Assembly (NCBI GenBank): GCA_023476565.1
Contig: JAMCVZ010000072.1
Coordinates: 1 to 47,409 of the forward strand
Direction of reading: 5' to 3'
Origin: Nitrospirota bacterium
GTDB lineage: Bacteria; Nitrospirota; Thermodesulfovibrionia; Thermodesulfovibrionales; Dissulfurispiraceae
Length of the DNA: 47,409 nt
The notes beneath the pieces were generated by a model. The model saw only the letters and a list, made by a program, of their open reading frames with translations, ran no database searches and was not told the DNA's origin. The translations under genes were made by a program, and so were the position numbers. Shown here one piece after another: positions 25,855 to 33,545 of this stretch (the stretch's first letter is position 1; each line of letters starts with the position of its first letter).

Positions 25855-25936
25855 TGCACCCTGTTTCACTTCATCCCCATATTCACAAAAGACCCGGTCT
25901 TTTGTGCGCCCCACTATCCGCGAGGAGGCCTTTGTA

Positions 25937-26008
25937 GTGTCCGGTGTCAGTTTTCAGTGTCGGTTGATTTTTTTGCTGACCACCGATTACTGATTACCGT
26001 TCACTGTA
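25937..26008. repeat. inverted heptamer arrays in the bzaC riboswitch leader
   Basis: Nearly identical to 21080-21150: the same GGTGTCA/GTTTTCA units and the inverted CCGATTA/CTGATTA units. The copy lies in the same place between aptamer and terminator, so it was carried along in the cassette duplication. Confidence 0.8.
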
Positions 26009-26011
26009 TTT

Positions 26012-26176
26012 CCAGGCAGGTCTTCTGGCTCCCGGTTCGTCCTACTTACCGGCCTTCCCATCCGTTTTGGACAGTGGCGATGGCGGCTTTCGTCCCCGGT
26101 TACAGCGGCGGGACCGCTCCCGGTTCGGGCAACTCATGAGCCCTCACGGGATTCCCTATTAAGCTTTACGCGCCTG
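26012..26176 (-). promoter_or_regulatory. cobalamin riboswitch of the bzaCDE operon
   Basis: A sister copy of the aptamer at 21155-21361, with long identical blocks around GGGAATCCCGTGAGGG, the GCCACTG core, the B12 box and the closing stem. It lacks the extra 40-nt stem. It instead has about 35 nt inserted nearer the terminator (25880-25915, CACAAAAGACCGGGTCTTTTGTG-like hairpin). Confidence 0.95.
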
Positions 26177-26185
26177 ATTGCCTAT

Positions 26186-26214
26186 GTTATATGACTCAAT
26201 GCTCCCTTTGTCAA
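26186..26214 (-). promoter_or_regulatory. sigma70-type promoter of the bzaCDE operon
   Basis: TTGACA (26209-26214) and TATAAC (26186-26191) with a 17-nt spacer, at the same distance from the aptamer as in the bzaF copy. The flanking bases are diverged but the promoter architecture is kept. Confidence 0.85.
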
Positions 26215-26227
26215 CCTGAAGTTTTAA

Positions 26228-26438
26228 TTACCAGCATTCTGCTGCCCAAAGGGGAAGGTCAAAAATCTCACTATGATAAGTCTTTCCAAAAAATGCATCA
26301 AGTGTCCTTAACAAGCTTCAGAAAATAATCCAGGGTGAAGGAAAATGACCTCTCCTTCGAGCTTCCTCTCCCTGAGCAGGTACTCCAGCTCCTCCCTGAA
26401 TATGCCGCAACTGATGAACAGTACGGGTTTTTTGCCAT
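26228..26438 (-). pseudogene. decayed DUF1638-like gene downstream of cooS
   Basis: An ATG 4 nt after the cooS stop opens MAK, then meets a run of six A residues. In the +1 frame the sequence continues KKPVLFISCGIFREELEYLL and then RERKLEGEVIFLHPGLF before a stop at 26308. This resembles the N-terminus of DUF1638 proteins, which occur in corrinoid methyltransferase clusters. One extra A would restore the frame. A third frame stays open to 26228 (LRTLDAFFGKTYH...). It is probably a frameshifted, truncated relic. Confidence 0.5.
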
Positions 26439-26442
26439 GGTA

Positions 26443-28356
26443 TCAATCGAAATTGATTTCCTTTCTTTTAGCCATGATATGCGCCTCGATGTCATCCGCC
26501 GCTTTTACCGGATCATCTTCAAGCAACAATCTCCCCCCTGTCACGTTGACCATTTCCCGGGTCAGGTAATTCACTACAGCGGGGCTGCCGCTGATCATGG
26601 GTTCCGGGGATACATGAGTGAGCAGGCCGAAGGCGAGTGCGGTGAAGATGTCGGCAATCGCCTTTTGCTCCATGTGTTCGGGAACCGACGCTGCCACCGG
26701 CAATTGGCTTGCATCGCAGCCGATGGTCCATGCGAGCGCGGCAACGGTGTCGAGTATCTTTCCCACATCCGTGCACGATCCGTAAGAGACGATGGGAGGG
26801 ACATCGTAAGCCTCGCAGATCGATCTCAGGCGCGGACCGGCATGTTTTATCATCTCTTTTGTCGACATGCCGTTGTTCTGATGGGTGGAGGAGCAGCACC
26901 CTGCGCCGATGACCATGATATCGCGCTTGATAAGCTCCAGGGTCAGATCATGGATCGATGTGCCGCCCTGTCCGTGGCGGACGGTTGTGCAGCCCGCAAC
27001 TGCCACAGCCCCTTTGATGTTGCCTTTCCGCATTTCGGCAATGTAGCTGTTGATATCGTTCCCGAACATCTTGAGTACCGTTTCGGTCGTATATCCGGCA
27101 ATGCATGCGGTCCTGTTTCCGGCAGAGGGCAGGTTGACCGCTCTCCCGGCGCTTTTGCGCGACTTAAAGCTCCTGACGGCAATCTCCAGGACTTTTTCAG
27201 CCTGCTGGTCGGCGGTTTCCGGGTTGAAATCAAGGTTGTCAACTCCGGCGAAGCGGACCACGGGATCGGTGCTGATAAGCGTTGTTCCGTATTTGTCCGC
27301 GTAATTCTTTAACGTCGGGACCGAACAGTTCAAATCCATGAGGAAGACATCGACAATACCTGTAGCGATGAACAACTCCTCCTGTATCCAGTTGCCCAAT
27401 TGGCCGCCGAAGATATGTTTATATTCATCGCGGCCGGAGACGTTCATGAGCTGCTGGCCCTCGCACAGGGAACCGTACAATTTTATCCCTGCGGCGCCTG
27501 CTTTTTTTGCTGCCGCCTGAAATTTTTTGCTGCCGGCCTTCTCCATGATGAGACTTGCGAATACCGGCTGGTGGCCGTTTGCGACAATGTTGACCGTTTC
27601 AGGGTCAAGACATCCGATATTGGCTTCTCCCGGAATGAGCTCAGCAGTGCCCATGATGATGTCCTGTATAACAGTGATACCCCAGAGTGCGGCATACTCA
27701 TTGCTGAGGCCCAGGCGGAGGGCTGTTTTCATCAGATCAACGGGGTCATTGCTCACGTTGGTCATGCATTTCGTCAGGGCCGTAATGATCTCGGAGCCCG
27801 GCCCTCCTGAGTAGATATCCGCTTTCTTCCAGACCTCCTTGCGGCTGTCCAGGGAGAAAAGGTCCATGAGGGTCAGCGGCTGGTGTACGGGTTTGCCGAT
27901 TTCATTCAGAATAAAATCGGCAAAAATAACCGCCAGCTCATTCACCGGCTTTGTATGGTCGATCCCGAGGCCCTGACACATACGTTGAAGCTTGATTTCA
28001 TCCTTTATTTTCAGGGGGGATATCCCCTCTCCGATGGCTTTTAATGTGTTGGCAAGATTCCTGCACTGGTATGTATTCGCCGCAGTCCCGATTATGGCAA
28101 GCTGCAGCAGATTGCGGGCCACGATAACATCTCCGGTCGCACCGCATACGCCTGCCGGCGCCCTGGCGCTGATACGGCAGGGCCCGTCCGAGCATAACTG
28201 GCAGCTCAACCCTTTTTTGCAAAATCCGCACTGGGGCTGCTGGGCCTCGAAACGCTCGAAAACGGTGCTCATGCCCTGAGACAATGCTGCCTGGTGGACC
28301 TCATGGCTCTGGATATCTCGGTGCTTTTGTTTTTGCAGCTTAATGTCTTTTCTCAT
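26443..28356 (-). CDS. cooS: Ni-Fe carbon monoxide dehydrogenase catalytic subunit CooS, divergent
   Basis: A 637-aa CooS. The N-terminal cluster region CGFCKKGLSCQLCSDGPCR is intact. Likely C-cluster ligands are present in GHQPVF (His), GSLCEGQQ, LNCS, GC-TT, GAGCC and YGSCTD. The usual GICCxGNE becomes GSLCEGQQ, and the family's HSDHGRH-type histidine string after GAAA reads NTYQCRN here, so the classical proton-relay histidines seem absent. It would interconvert CO and CO2, or do a related two-electron reaction, in the cytoplasm. No cooC or acsB is in the window. It is the last intact gene of the C1 operon. Confidence 0.88.
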   Translation of the reverse strand: MRKDIKLQKQKHRDIQSHEVHQAALSQGMSTVFERFEAQQPQCGFCKKGLSCQLCSDGPCRISARAPAGVCGATGDVIVARNLLQLAIIGTAANTYQCRNLANTLKAIGEGISPLKIKDEIKLQRMCQGLGIDHTKPVNELAVIFADFILNEIGKPVHQPLTLMDLFSLDSRKEVWKKADIYSGGPGSEIITALTKCMTNVSNDPVDLMKTALRLGLSNEYAALWGITVIQDIIMGTAELIPGEANIGCLDPETVNIVANGHQPVFASLIMEKAGSKKFQAAAKKAGAAGIKLYGSLCEGQQLMNVSGRDEYKHIFGGQLGNWIQEELFIATGIVDVFLMDLNCSVPTLKNYADKYGTTLISTDPVVRFAGVDNLDFNPETADQQAEKVLEIAVRSFKSRKSAGRAVNLPSAGNRTACIAGYTTETVLKMFGNDINSYIAEMRKGNIKGAVAVAGCTTVRHGQGGTSIHDLTLELIKRDIMVIGAGCCSSTHQNNGMSTKEMIKHAGPRLRSICEAYDVPPIVSYGSCTDVGKILDTVAALAWTIGCDASQLPVAASVPEHMEQKAIADIFTALAFGLLTHVSPEPMISGSPAVVNYLTREMVNVTGGRLLLEDDPVKAADDIEAHIMAKRKEINFD

Positions 28357-28433
28357 CGACAGATAACCTCTCCTATTACAGCAAGAGGAGCAGGCCCGCT
28401 CATGCGGGCCCTGCTCACAACAACCTTTTGCTG

Positions 28434-28619
28434 CTAAACTTTTTGCAATTCCGACCTCTTCACTTTAACGCGCTCACCCGAACCCAGGGTTATCCTCACA
28501 ATAGCGCCGGAGTGATATTCCTTCTCCATGCATTCAGCCTCCAAGCCGTTATCGAGCTTTGTATCATTCCCCTCTACTGTGGTAACCGTTTTGCTCTCAC
28601 CCGTGTATTTTACTTTCAT
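28434..28619 (-). CDS. small basic protein between the corrinoid-activating ATPase and cooS
   Basis: A 61-aa protein (MKVKYTGESKTVTT... ending VKVKRSELQKV), predicted all-beta and rich in Lys, Glu and Thr. The ATG at 28619 has GGAG at a good distance. I do not recognise the family. The beta-rich pattern with GSGERVKVK could be an SH3/KOW-like fold. Upstream in-frame codons overlap the ATPase gene in another frame and are not used. Confidence 0.7.
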   Translation of the reverse strand: MKVKYTGESKTVTTVEGNDTKLDNGLEAECMEKEYHSGAIVRITLGSGERVKVKRSELQKV

Positions 28620-28653
28620 GCCTTTTCTCCTTTCTTTCAGGCATAATGGTTTC

Positions 28654-30606
28654 TTATGCGGCCTCCTGGGCCTTTCCCGGTAATATCCCTTTAAGGTGGG
28701 GGAATTCATCGAACATATGCGGGAACTGCATCGCCTCACCGAAGCGGTCATTGAAGTCCTCTTCAAGGGCAAGCTCGACATACTCGACCTTTCGCGCAAT
28801 CTCATTGGCCTCACGCCTCCTGTCTACGTTCAGGAGCGCTATGCGTGCGCCGTCGCCTGCGGCGTTGCCGATGTATTCGACCTTTTTGAGATCGCAGTCG
28901 GGGAACATGCCGATGACCATTGCTTCGACCTTATCGATATGGCTCCCGAAAGCGCCTGCAACTGCCAGGCGGTCGAATTTCCTGATGCCGAGTTTCCGCA
29001 TCATGATGAGGCATCCTGAATAGAGGGCGCCCTTGGCAAGCTGTATGGCGCGAACATCCTTCTGGTTTACGACGATATCCTGATCAATGGATGTCTCGTG
29101 TTTCCAGGCAAGGACATATTCCGTGACCCCCTTGTCCCCTTTTCTCAGGCGCGGTGATTTGAGGTCCATATTGATCTGGCCGTTTTTCCTTAATATGCCG
29201 GCCTTGAACATCTCCGCGATCGCATCGATAATCGCAGAGCCGCAAATGCCCTTTGCCTGCATGTTGGTCTTTCCGTCGCTCCACTCGTCGTTGCCGATAA
29301 CCTTGTATGTTGCTTCCAGTGTCTTCGGATTGATCTTAATCCTCTCGATAGCTCCGGGTGCGGCACGCATCCCGAATTCTATCTGCGCGCCTTCAAGGGC
29401 GGGGCCGGTCGCGCATGAGCATGAGATGAGTTTTTCCTTGTTGCCGAGGACCAGCTCCCCGTTTGTGCCTATGTCGATGAGCAGGGTCATTTCTTTGCGC
29501 TTGTGCGGCTGATCGGCAATCAGGCATCCTACGTTGTCAGCGCCTACAAAGCCGGCCTCGATGGGCATGACGTGAACGTTGCCCGCGGGGAGGATGTGTA
29601 TCCCAAAGCGGTCGGCCTTTACGTCCACGGATTCGTGGAGGGCAGGGGTAAAGGGGGCCACCCCCATATATTCGGGATTGATCCCGAGCAATATATGGTG
29701 CATTGCGGTATTACCCACGAGGGTCATTTCACTGATGTCCTCGGGAGAACAGCCGGCCTTTTTCGCGGCCTGTTTCGCAATGGTGTTGAGCCCCTCGATG
29801 ATGGTCTGCTGAAGCTCCTTAAGACCCGTTCCCTCGTTCATCATGCAGTACGTAATACGGGACATGACATCTTCCCCGTACCGTACCTGCGGGTTCATCA
29901 TCGACTCTGTTGCAAGCACTTCGCCGGTATTGAGATCGGTAAGATATCCCGCGCAGGTCGTAGTGCCGATATCGACAGCAAGGCCGATGCTGGACTCAAC
30001 CTTCCCCGGCTCGACCCTGATGACCTCCCTGCCCTGCCATACCGTTGCCGTTACCTTCCAGTCGCCTTTGCGGATCGCATCGGGCAATTGCTGGAGCACC
30101 CGGTAGTCGATCGAGAGTTTTTTTGCTCCATGCGCTTTGGCAAGGGCTTCTTCAAGCCGCTCGAAGTCGCCCAGCGGATCGTCCAGAGAGGGCAGGGGGA
30201 GTTCGACATAATACTTCCTGACCGCAGGTTTCAGTTTTACTTTGATCTTGCCCGCCGCCTTGCTGACGACCTGCTTGCCGGTGCGGCTCGCCTCGGGAAC
30301 AAACACAAGCACATCGCCGTATATTTTCGTGGAACATGCCAGGCGTATATTCTCCTCGGATTCCTTGCGCTGCAGGACCTTTACCTCTTTTTCATCGAGC
30401 CCGCTGAGATGGCCCATCGAAGAGGTTATATCCTCTTTGGGGAATTTGCCCTCCATAACCTTGACCCTGCATTTGCCGCAGACCAGTTGCTCTCCGCAGA
30501 CCGCCTCTATGCCGACCCCCAGCCTTCGGGCGGCCTCGAGAATAGTCGTGCCTTCAGGAACGAGGCCGCGGCGGCCTGAGGGCTGAAAAATAATCGTGTG
30601 ATCCAT
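28654..30606 (-). CDS. corrinoid protein reductive activator (RACE/RamA-like ASKHA ATPase)
   Basis: A 650-aa protein. An N-terminal [2Fe-2S] ferredoxin domain has Cys37, Cys43, Cys46 and Cys near 91. A linker follows, then a C-terminal ASKHA ATPase domain (DUF4445) with VDIGTTTCAG near 208, LVGNTAMHH, IDIGTNGELVLG and AVAGAFGSH. Such proteins use ATP to reduce Co(II) of corrinoid proteins back to Co(I). The partner is very likely the corrinoid protein encoded just upstream. AGGAGG precedes the start by 11 nt. Confidence 0.92.
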   Translation of the reverse strand: MDHTIIFQPSGRRGLVPEGTTILEAARRLGVGIEAVCGEQLVCGKCRVKVMEGKFPKEDITSSMGHLSGLDEKEVKVLQRKESEENIRLACSTKIYGDVLVFVPEASRTGKQVVSKAAGKIKVKLKPAVRKYYVELPLPSLDDPLGDFERLEEALAKAHGAKKLSIDYRVLQQLPDAIRKGDWKVTATVWQGREVIRVEPGKVESSIGLAVDIGTTTCAGYLTDLNTGEVLATESMMNPQVRYGEDVMSRITYCMMNEGTGLKELQQTIIEGLNTIAKQAAKKAGCSPEDISEMTLVGNTAMHHILLGINPEYMGVAPFTPALHESVDVKADRFGIHILPAGNVHVMPIEAGFVGADNVGCLIADQPHKRKEMTLLIDIGTNGELVLGNKEKLISCSCATGPALEGAQIEFGMRAAPGAIERIKINPKTLEATYKVIGNDEWSDGKTNMQAKGICGSAIIDAIAEMFKAGILRKNGQINMDLKSPRLRKGDKGVTEYVLAWKHETSIDQDIVVNQKDVRAIQLAKGALYSGCLIMMRKLGIRKFDRLAVAGAFGSHIDKVEAMVIGMFPDCDLKKVEYIGNAAGDGARIALLNVDRRREANEIARKVEYVELALEEDFNDRFGEAMQFPHMFDEFPHLKGILPGKAQEAA

Positions 30607-30655
30607 ATGTCTTTAATCCTCCTTTTCCGAAGGTGTTCGTTAACCGTGCTGAGGG

Positions 30656-30722
30656 GCGCTGGGGACTGTCCCCCCTCCCGGAACGGACGAAGTCGTAGAA
30701 TAGGGACTGTCCCCCTCTCCCG
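30656..30722. repeat. REP-like GGGGAC element, second copy
   Basis: Contains GGGGACTGTCCCCCC, then AAGTCGTAGAATAGGGACTG shared with the element at 17951-17998, then CCCCCTCTCCCGG, which repeats the CCCTCCCGGAA found earlier in the same element. It lies in the 140-bp gap between the corrinoid protein and its activator and could make a strong mRNA hairpin. Confidence 0.65.
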
Positions 30723-30746
30723 GAATGAACGGCCTTCGTCTGCCGC

Positions 30747-31418
30747 CTATGCAGCCTTTCCCTTCCTGAGCGTCTCCAGCATTTTCATCGCCTCGCGCAG
30801 TGCGTTCGGAGCGTTGTCCGCAGTTGTATCAGCGCCGTACTCCTCAACCGTCTTCTCGGTGATGGGAGCCCCTCCGATCATTATTTTGACCTTCGGGTTC
30901 TTTTCCTTGATCATCGGGATGAGCTTCTTGATGCCGACCATCGAGGTGGTCATCATGGCCGAGAGCATGACGATGTCCGAATCCGTCTTGAGTTGCTCGT
31001 CCACGAATTTCTGAAGGGGAACGTCCCTGCCGAGGTCGTGCACTGTCCAGCCGGAGGCCTCGAATATCGCCTTGATGATATTTTTGCCGAGGTCGTGCAC
31101 GTCACCCTGCATAACGCCGAGTACCACCTGGCCCTGTGCACCCCCTTCCTTTACTTGAATATGGGGCTTCAGCACATCGAGCGCTGCATACAGCGCCTTT
31201 GCGCAGAGGAGTGTCTCCGGTACGAAATACTCATGGCTGTCGAATTTTTCGCTGACGACTTCCATGCCTCCTGCAAGTCCTTCCATGGTCACGGTGTAAG
31301 CGTCTGCGCCCACTGCGACGGCCTCATCGGCGATCTTCTTGGCTTCAGCGACCTTGTAGTTTATGATCGCATCCTGAAGCCTTTTGATTAATTCCTGCTC
31401 TTTCTCTTTTGTTGCCAT
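30747..31418 (-). CDS. methyltransferase corrinoid protein (MtaC/MtbC family)
   Basis: A 223-aa cobamide-binding protein. An N-terminal four-helix cap covers residues 1-90. A Rossmann B12 domain follows with GDVHDLG, His108 being the lower axial cobalt ligand, then LSAMMTTSM and IGGAPIT. It carries a methyl group between two methyltransferases. It lies between the UroD-family methyltransferase and the reactivation ATPase, a standard three-part layout. AAGGAG precedes the start by 8 nt. Confidence 0.94.
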   Translation of the reverse strand: MATKEKEQELIKRLQDAIINYKVAEAKKIADEAVAVGADAYTVTMEGLAGGMEVVSEKFDSHEYFVPETLLCAKALYAALDVLKPHIQVKEGGAQGQVVLGVMQGDVHDLGKNIIKAIFEASGWTVHDLGRDVPLQKFVDEQLKTDSDIVMLSAMMTTSMVGIKKLIPMIKEKNPKVKIMIGGAPITEKTVEEYGADTTADNAPNALREAMKMLETLRKGKAA

Positions 31419-31449
31419 AGTTATTTCTCCTTATTATCGTCTTGCCTGG

Positions 31450-32520
31450 TTATTTGTACACGCCGTACTTCTTTGCTGCCTCTACGATGCGCCTGGCGTT
31501 GAGCAAAGGCGCGTTCACAGGGTACTCGCAGCCTGTAGCGAGGATGAAGCCCCCGCCTTTCGCGAAGATATCTATCTCTGCCTTGCATTCCTCTTCGACC
31601 TCATCAGGGGTGCCGAGCATGGCAACGGGTCCGGGCGGTATCCAGCCTATTGTGGCGATCTTGCCTCCCCATTTCGCCTTGTGCTCTTCCCAACTGTCCA
31701 CATCATCCGCCACATAGGCGTGGGAAATGGCATGCGGGTTGGCCCACTTCTCGGACATGTCGAAGTAGATGCCGTTGCCGCAATTGTGAAGGCTCACGAG
31801 CGCCCCTGCGTTCCGAACGGTAGTGCATACTTTCTTTATGGATGGTCCCTCGAACTTCTCCCACAGGTTTTTACTCAAAACGCTCTGAGAGGCATACAGG
31901 TGGTCGTAGCAGATCGAATGGGCGCCTGCCTCGATCTGGGCTACGGCATACTCATTAAGCACTTCATCCATAACCCGGAGGGCCGCCTCGACCTCTTCAG
32001 GATACTCCACAAGATCAGTAAAGAAAGCCTCAGGCCCGCGCAGCATGCTCATAACGCCTATAGAGCCGTAGACGAAGCCGACGATCGCATGTGTTTTGCC
32101 GATTACTTTCGACAGGCCGGAAATCGTGTCTATCACGCTTTTCATCCTCTTTGTCTTCCTGGGGTTGATCCGGGCGATTTTCTTGTAGTCTTCTTTCGGG
32201 TTTTTGATGAAAGGGTTGTCGTAATTGGGGTGAGCGGTATCGTAATGCGGGAAGACCATTTCGCACCCAAAATCGGCAGCCTCCACCGACAGGTCCACCA
32301 GCATGACCACGCCGTCATGGCCGATCAGTTCCAATGATTCGAGATGTCCGCGCACCATCATCTCCACGTTGTCGCCTTCCGACCATTCCCCCAATGAGAT
32401 GCCGGCTACCCTGCATGATGCTCCGCATACAAGGGGTGCTGCCGGGACCCTGTCGGGTTCCTTGAACTGCAGGGTGGTTGCCACCCTTTCAAGACTCGTC
32501 ATTTCCTCTTTCCTTGACAT
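31450..32520 (-). CDS. UroD-family corrinoid methyltransferase, copy 2
   Basis: A 356-aa TIM-barrel protein of the uroporphyrinogen decarboxylase/MtaA-MtbA superfamily. The zinc thiolate site is visible: His and Cys in LHNCGN, Cys in LATGCEYP. That signature marks methylcobamide-dependent methyltransferases rather than HemE. It is directly upstream of the corrinoid protein (31 bp), so it probably moves a methyl group to or from it. Whether it is the substrate-facing or acceptor-facing enzyme cannot be told. AGGAGG precedes the start. Confidence 0.88.
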   Translation of the reverse strand: MSRKEEMTSLERVATTLQFKEPDRVPAAPLVCGASCRVAGISLGEWSEGDNVEMMVRGHLESLELIGHDGVVMLVDLSVEAADFGCEMVFPHYDTAHPNYDNPFIKNPKEDYKKIARINPRKTKRMKSVIDTISGLSKVIGKTHAIVGFVYGSIGVMSMLRGPEAFFTDLVEYPEEVEAALRVMDEVLNEYAVAQIEAGAHSICYDHLYASQSVLSKNLWEKFEGPSIKKVCTTVRNAGALVSLHNCGNGIYFDMSEKWANPHAISHAYVADDVDSWEEHKAKWGGKIATIGWIPPGPVAMLGTPDEVEEECKAEIDIFAKGGGFILATGCEYPVNAPLLNARRIVEAAKKYGVYK

Positions 32521-32597
32521 CCTTAAACCTCCTTCTTTTGGTTTAGTGATACGTTGTATTGTGTTTCTGACAATTCGGCAAACGCCCCCCGTCCCCT

Positions 32598-33260
32598 CTA
32601 ATCAACCAGGATCAATCCGTTCCAGACAACCTCCTGCTTCGGAGGTATATCAAAGGGAAGTCCTGCCTTGATGCTTGTTTTAACTACGTCTATACCGACA
32701 CCCTCCATAGACGGCCGCGCCTCGTATGGACGGCGGCACCCTTTTCCAGAGCATGTGCCTACGCATTCGGGGCAGAGCATGCACTCGCCGCCGATGAGTC
32801 CGAGGGCATAATGGAAACCGAGCGCCATTGCTTTCCCTTCCACCTCATTCACCAGTTTGTGCAGCCTGACCGCCGCAAGTCTCACGTTGTTGAAGTCTTC
32901 AGCCGATGACTTCTCCTCTCCTCCCGTCGCTTTCCGCGGTTTGCCCGGCGCAAGGAGAAACTGCAGCGCCTCGTTTTTATCGAAGCTCTCCATCTCTCCG
33001 CTGAGCAGGCTCCGCGTTTGAACGAGAAGGGCCTTCCTGTAACATTTCAGCGCCCTGCTGAACTCCTCCATTGTCGGGACATTCGGAGGGCAGGTCAGGG
33101 TGCGGCCGTAATGGGGGCACAGGGGTATCCGGCACTTGAGCCTTACCCTTTCATCAAGAGCGACCCACCTGGCAGAAAAGGCCCGTGCGCGGTAAGCGCC
33201 CTTTCCAAGGGCAAATTTCTCGAGCTCCCTTATCCTTGCGCTGCCGGCCGTCTTCTTCAT
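32598..33260 (-). CDS. DUF2284 metal-binding protein
   Basis: About 220 aa. Cysteine motifs are CRIPLCPHYGRTLTCPPN near the N-terminal third and CMLCPECVGTCSGKGCRRP towards the end, then ARPSMEGVGIDV. It is the same family as the C-terminal half of BzaC here. Cysteine number and spacing suggest an Fe-S or zinc/corrinoid-linked role; none is proven. I prefer the ATG at 33260, joined as TAATG to the preceding zinc-ribbon stop, over the ATG at 33272. Confidence 0.82.
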   Translation of the reverse strand: MKKTAGSARIRELEKFALGKGAYRARAFSARWVALDERVRLKCRIPLCPHYGRTLTCPPNVPTMEEFSRALKCYRKALLVQTRSLLSGEMESFDKNEALQFLLAPGKPRKATGGEEKSSAEDFNNVRLAAVRLHKLVNEVEGKAMALGFHYALGLIGGECMLCPECVGTCSGKGCRRPYEARPSMEGVGIDVVKTSIKAGLPFDIPPKQEVVWNGLILVD

Positions 33261-33484
33261 TATTTGCCCCATATGTATGTTTTGGGTTTGTACTCGTCGA
33301 CCTTTACCATGTTCTCATTCAGGACTACCTGTTTCTTCTTCCAGCACTTCGGGCACATGTAGCGGGATTTGAACCCCCTGTGCGGGCCTGTGTACCTGAG
33401 CTCCATATGGGCCTTGCACATTTTCGTGCCGCACTCCCGGCAGATGTAATCCGCTCTTCCCCCACATTTGTAACAAGCTTCCAT
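33260..33484 (-). CDS. small zinc-ribbon protein
   Basis: A 74-aa protein: MEACYKCGG, YICRECG, CKAH and YMCPKCWKK, giving two or three pairs of zinc ligands like a B-box or double zinc ribbon. AGGAGG lies 6 nt upstream of the ATG at 33484. It could be a metal-handling or protein-binding adaptor for the operon. No specific family is recognised. Confidence 0.75.
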   Translation of the reverse strand: MEACYKCGGRADYICRECGTKMCKAHMELRYTGPHRGFKSRYMCPKCWKKKQVVLNENMVKVDEYKPKTYIWGK

Positions 33485-33504
33485 GGTTACCTCCTCTTTT
33501 TTCC

Positions 33505-33545
33505 GCAACCCGTTGCGCGTAATGCGTTACGGGTTATGTTGTCAG
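33505..33545. repeat. heptamer array at the end of the VWA gene
   Basis: GCGTAAT, GCGTTAC, GGGTTAT units with an ACCCGTTGCG start. The TAA stop of the VWA gene lies at the array's edge, again placing a gene end in repeat DNA. Confidence 0.6.

Noticed and set aside
26335-27312. 325-codon + strand ORF
   Set aside because: It is antisense to cooS, with no motif or ribosome-binding site; CooS motifs are clear on the other strand.
29503-30579. 358-codon + strand ORF
   Set aside because: Shadow of the corrinoid-activating ATPase gene on the opposite strand.
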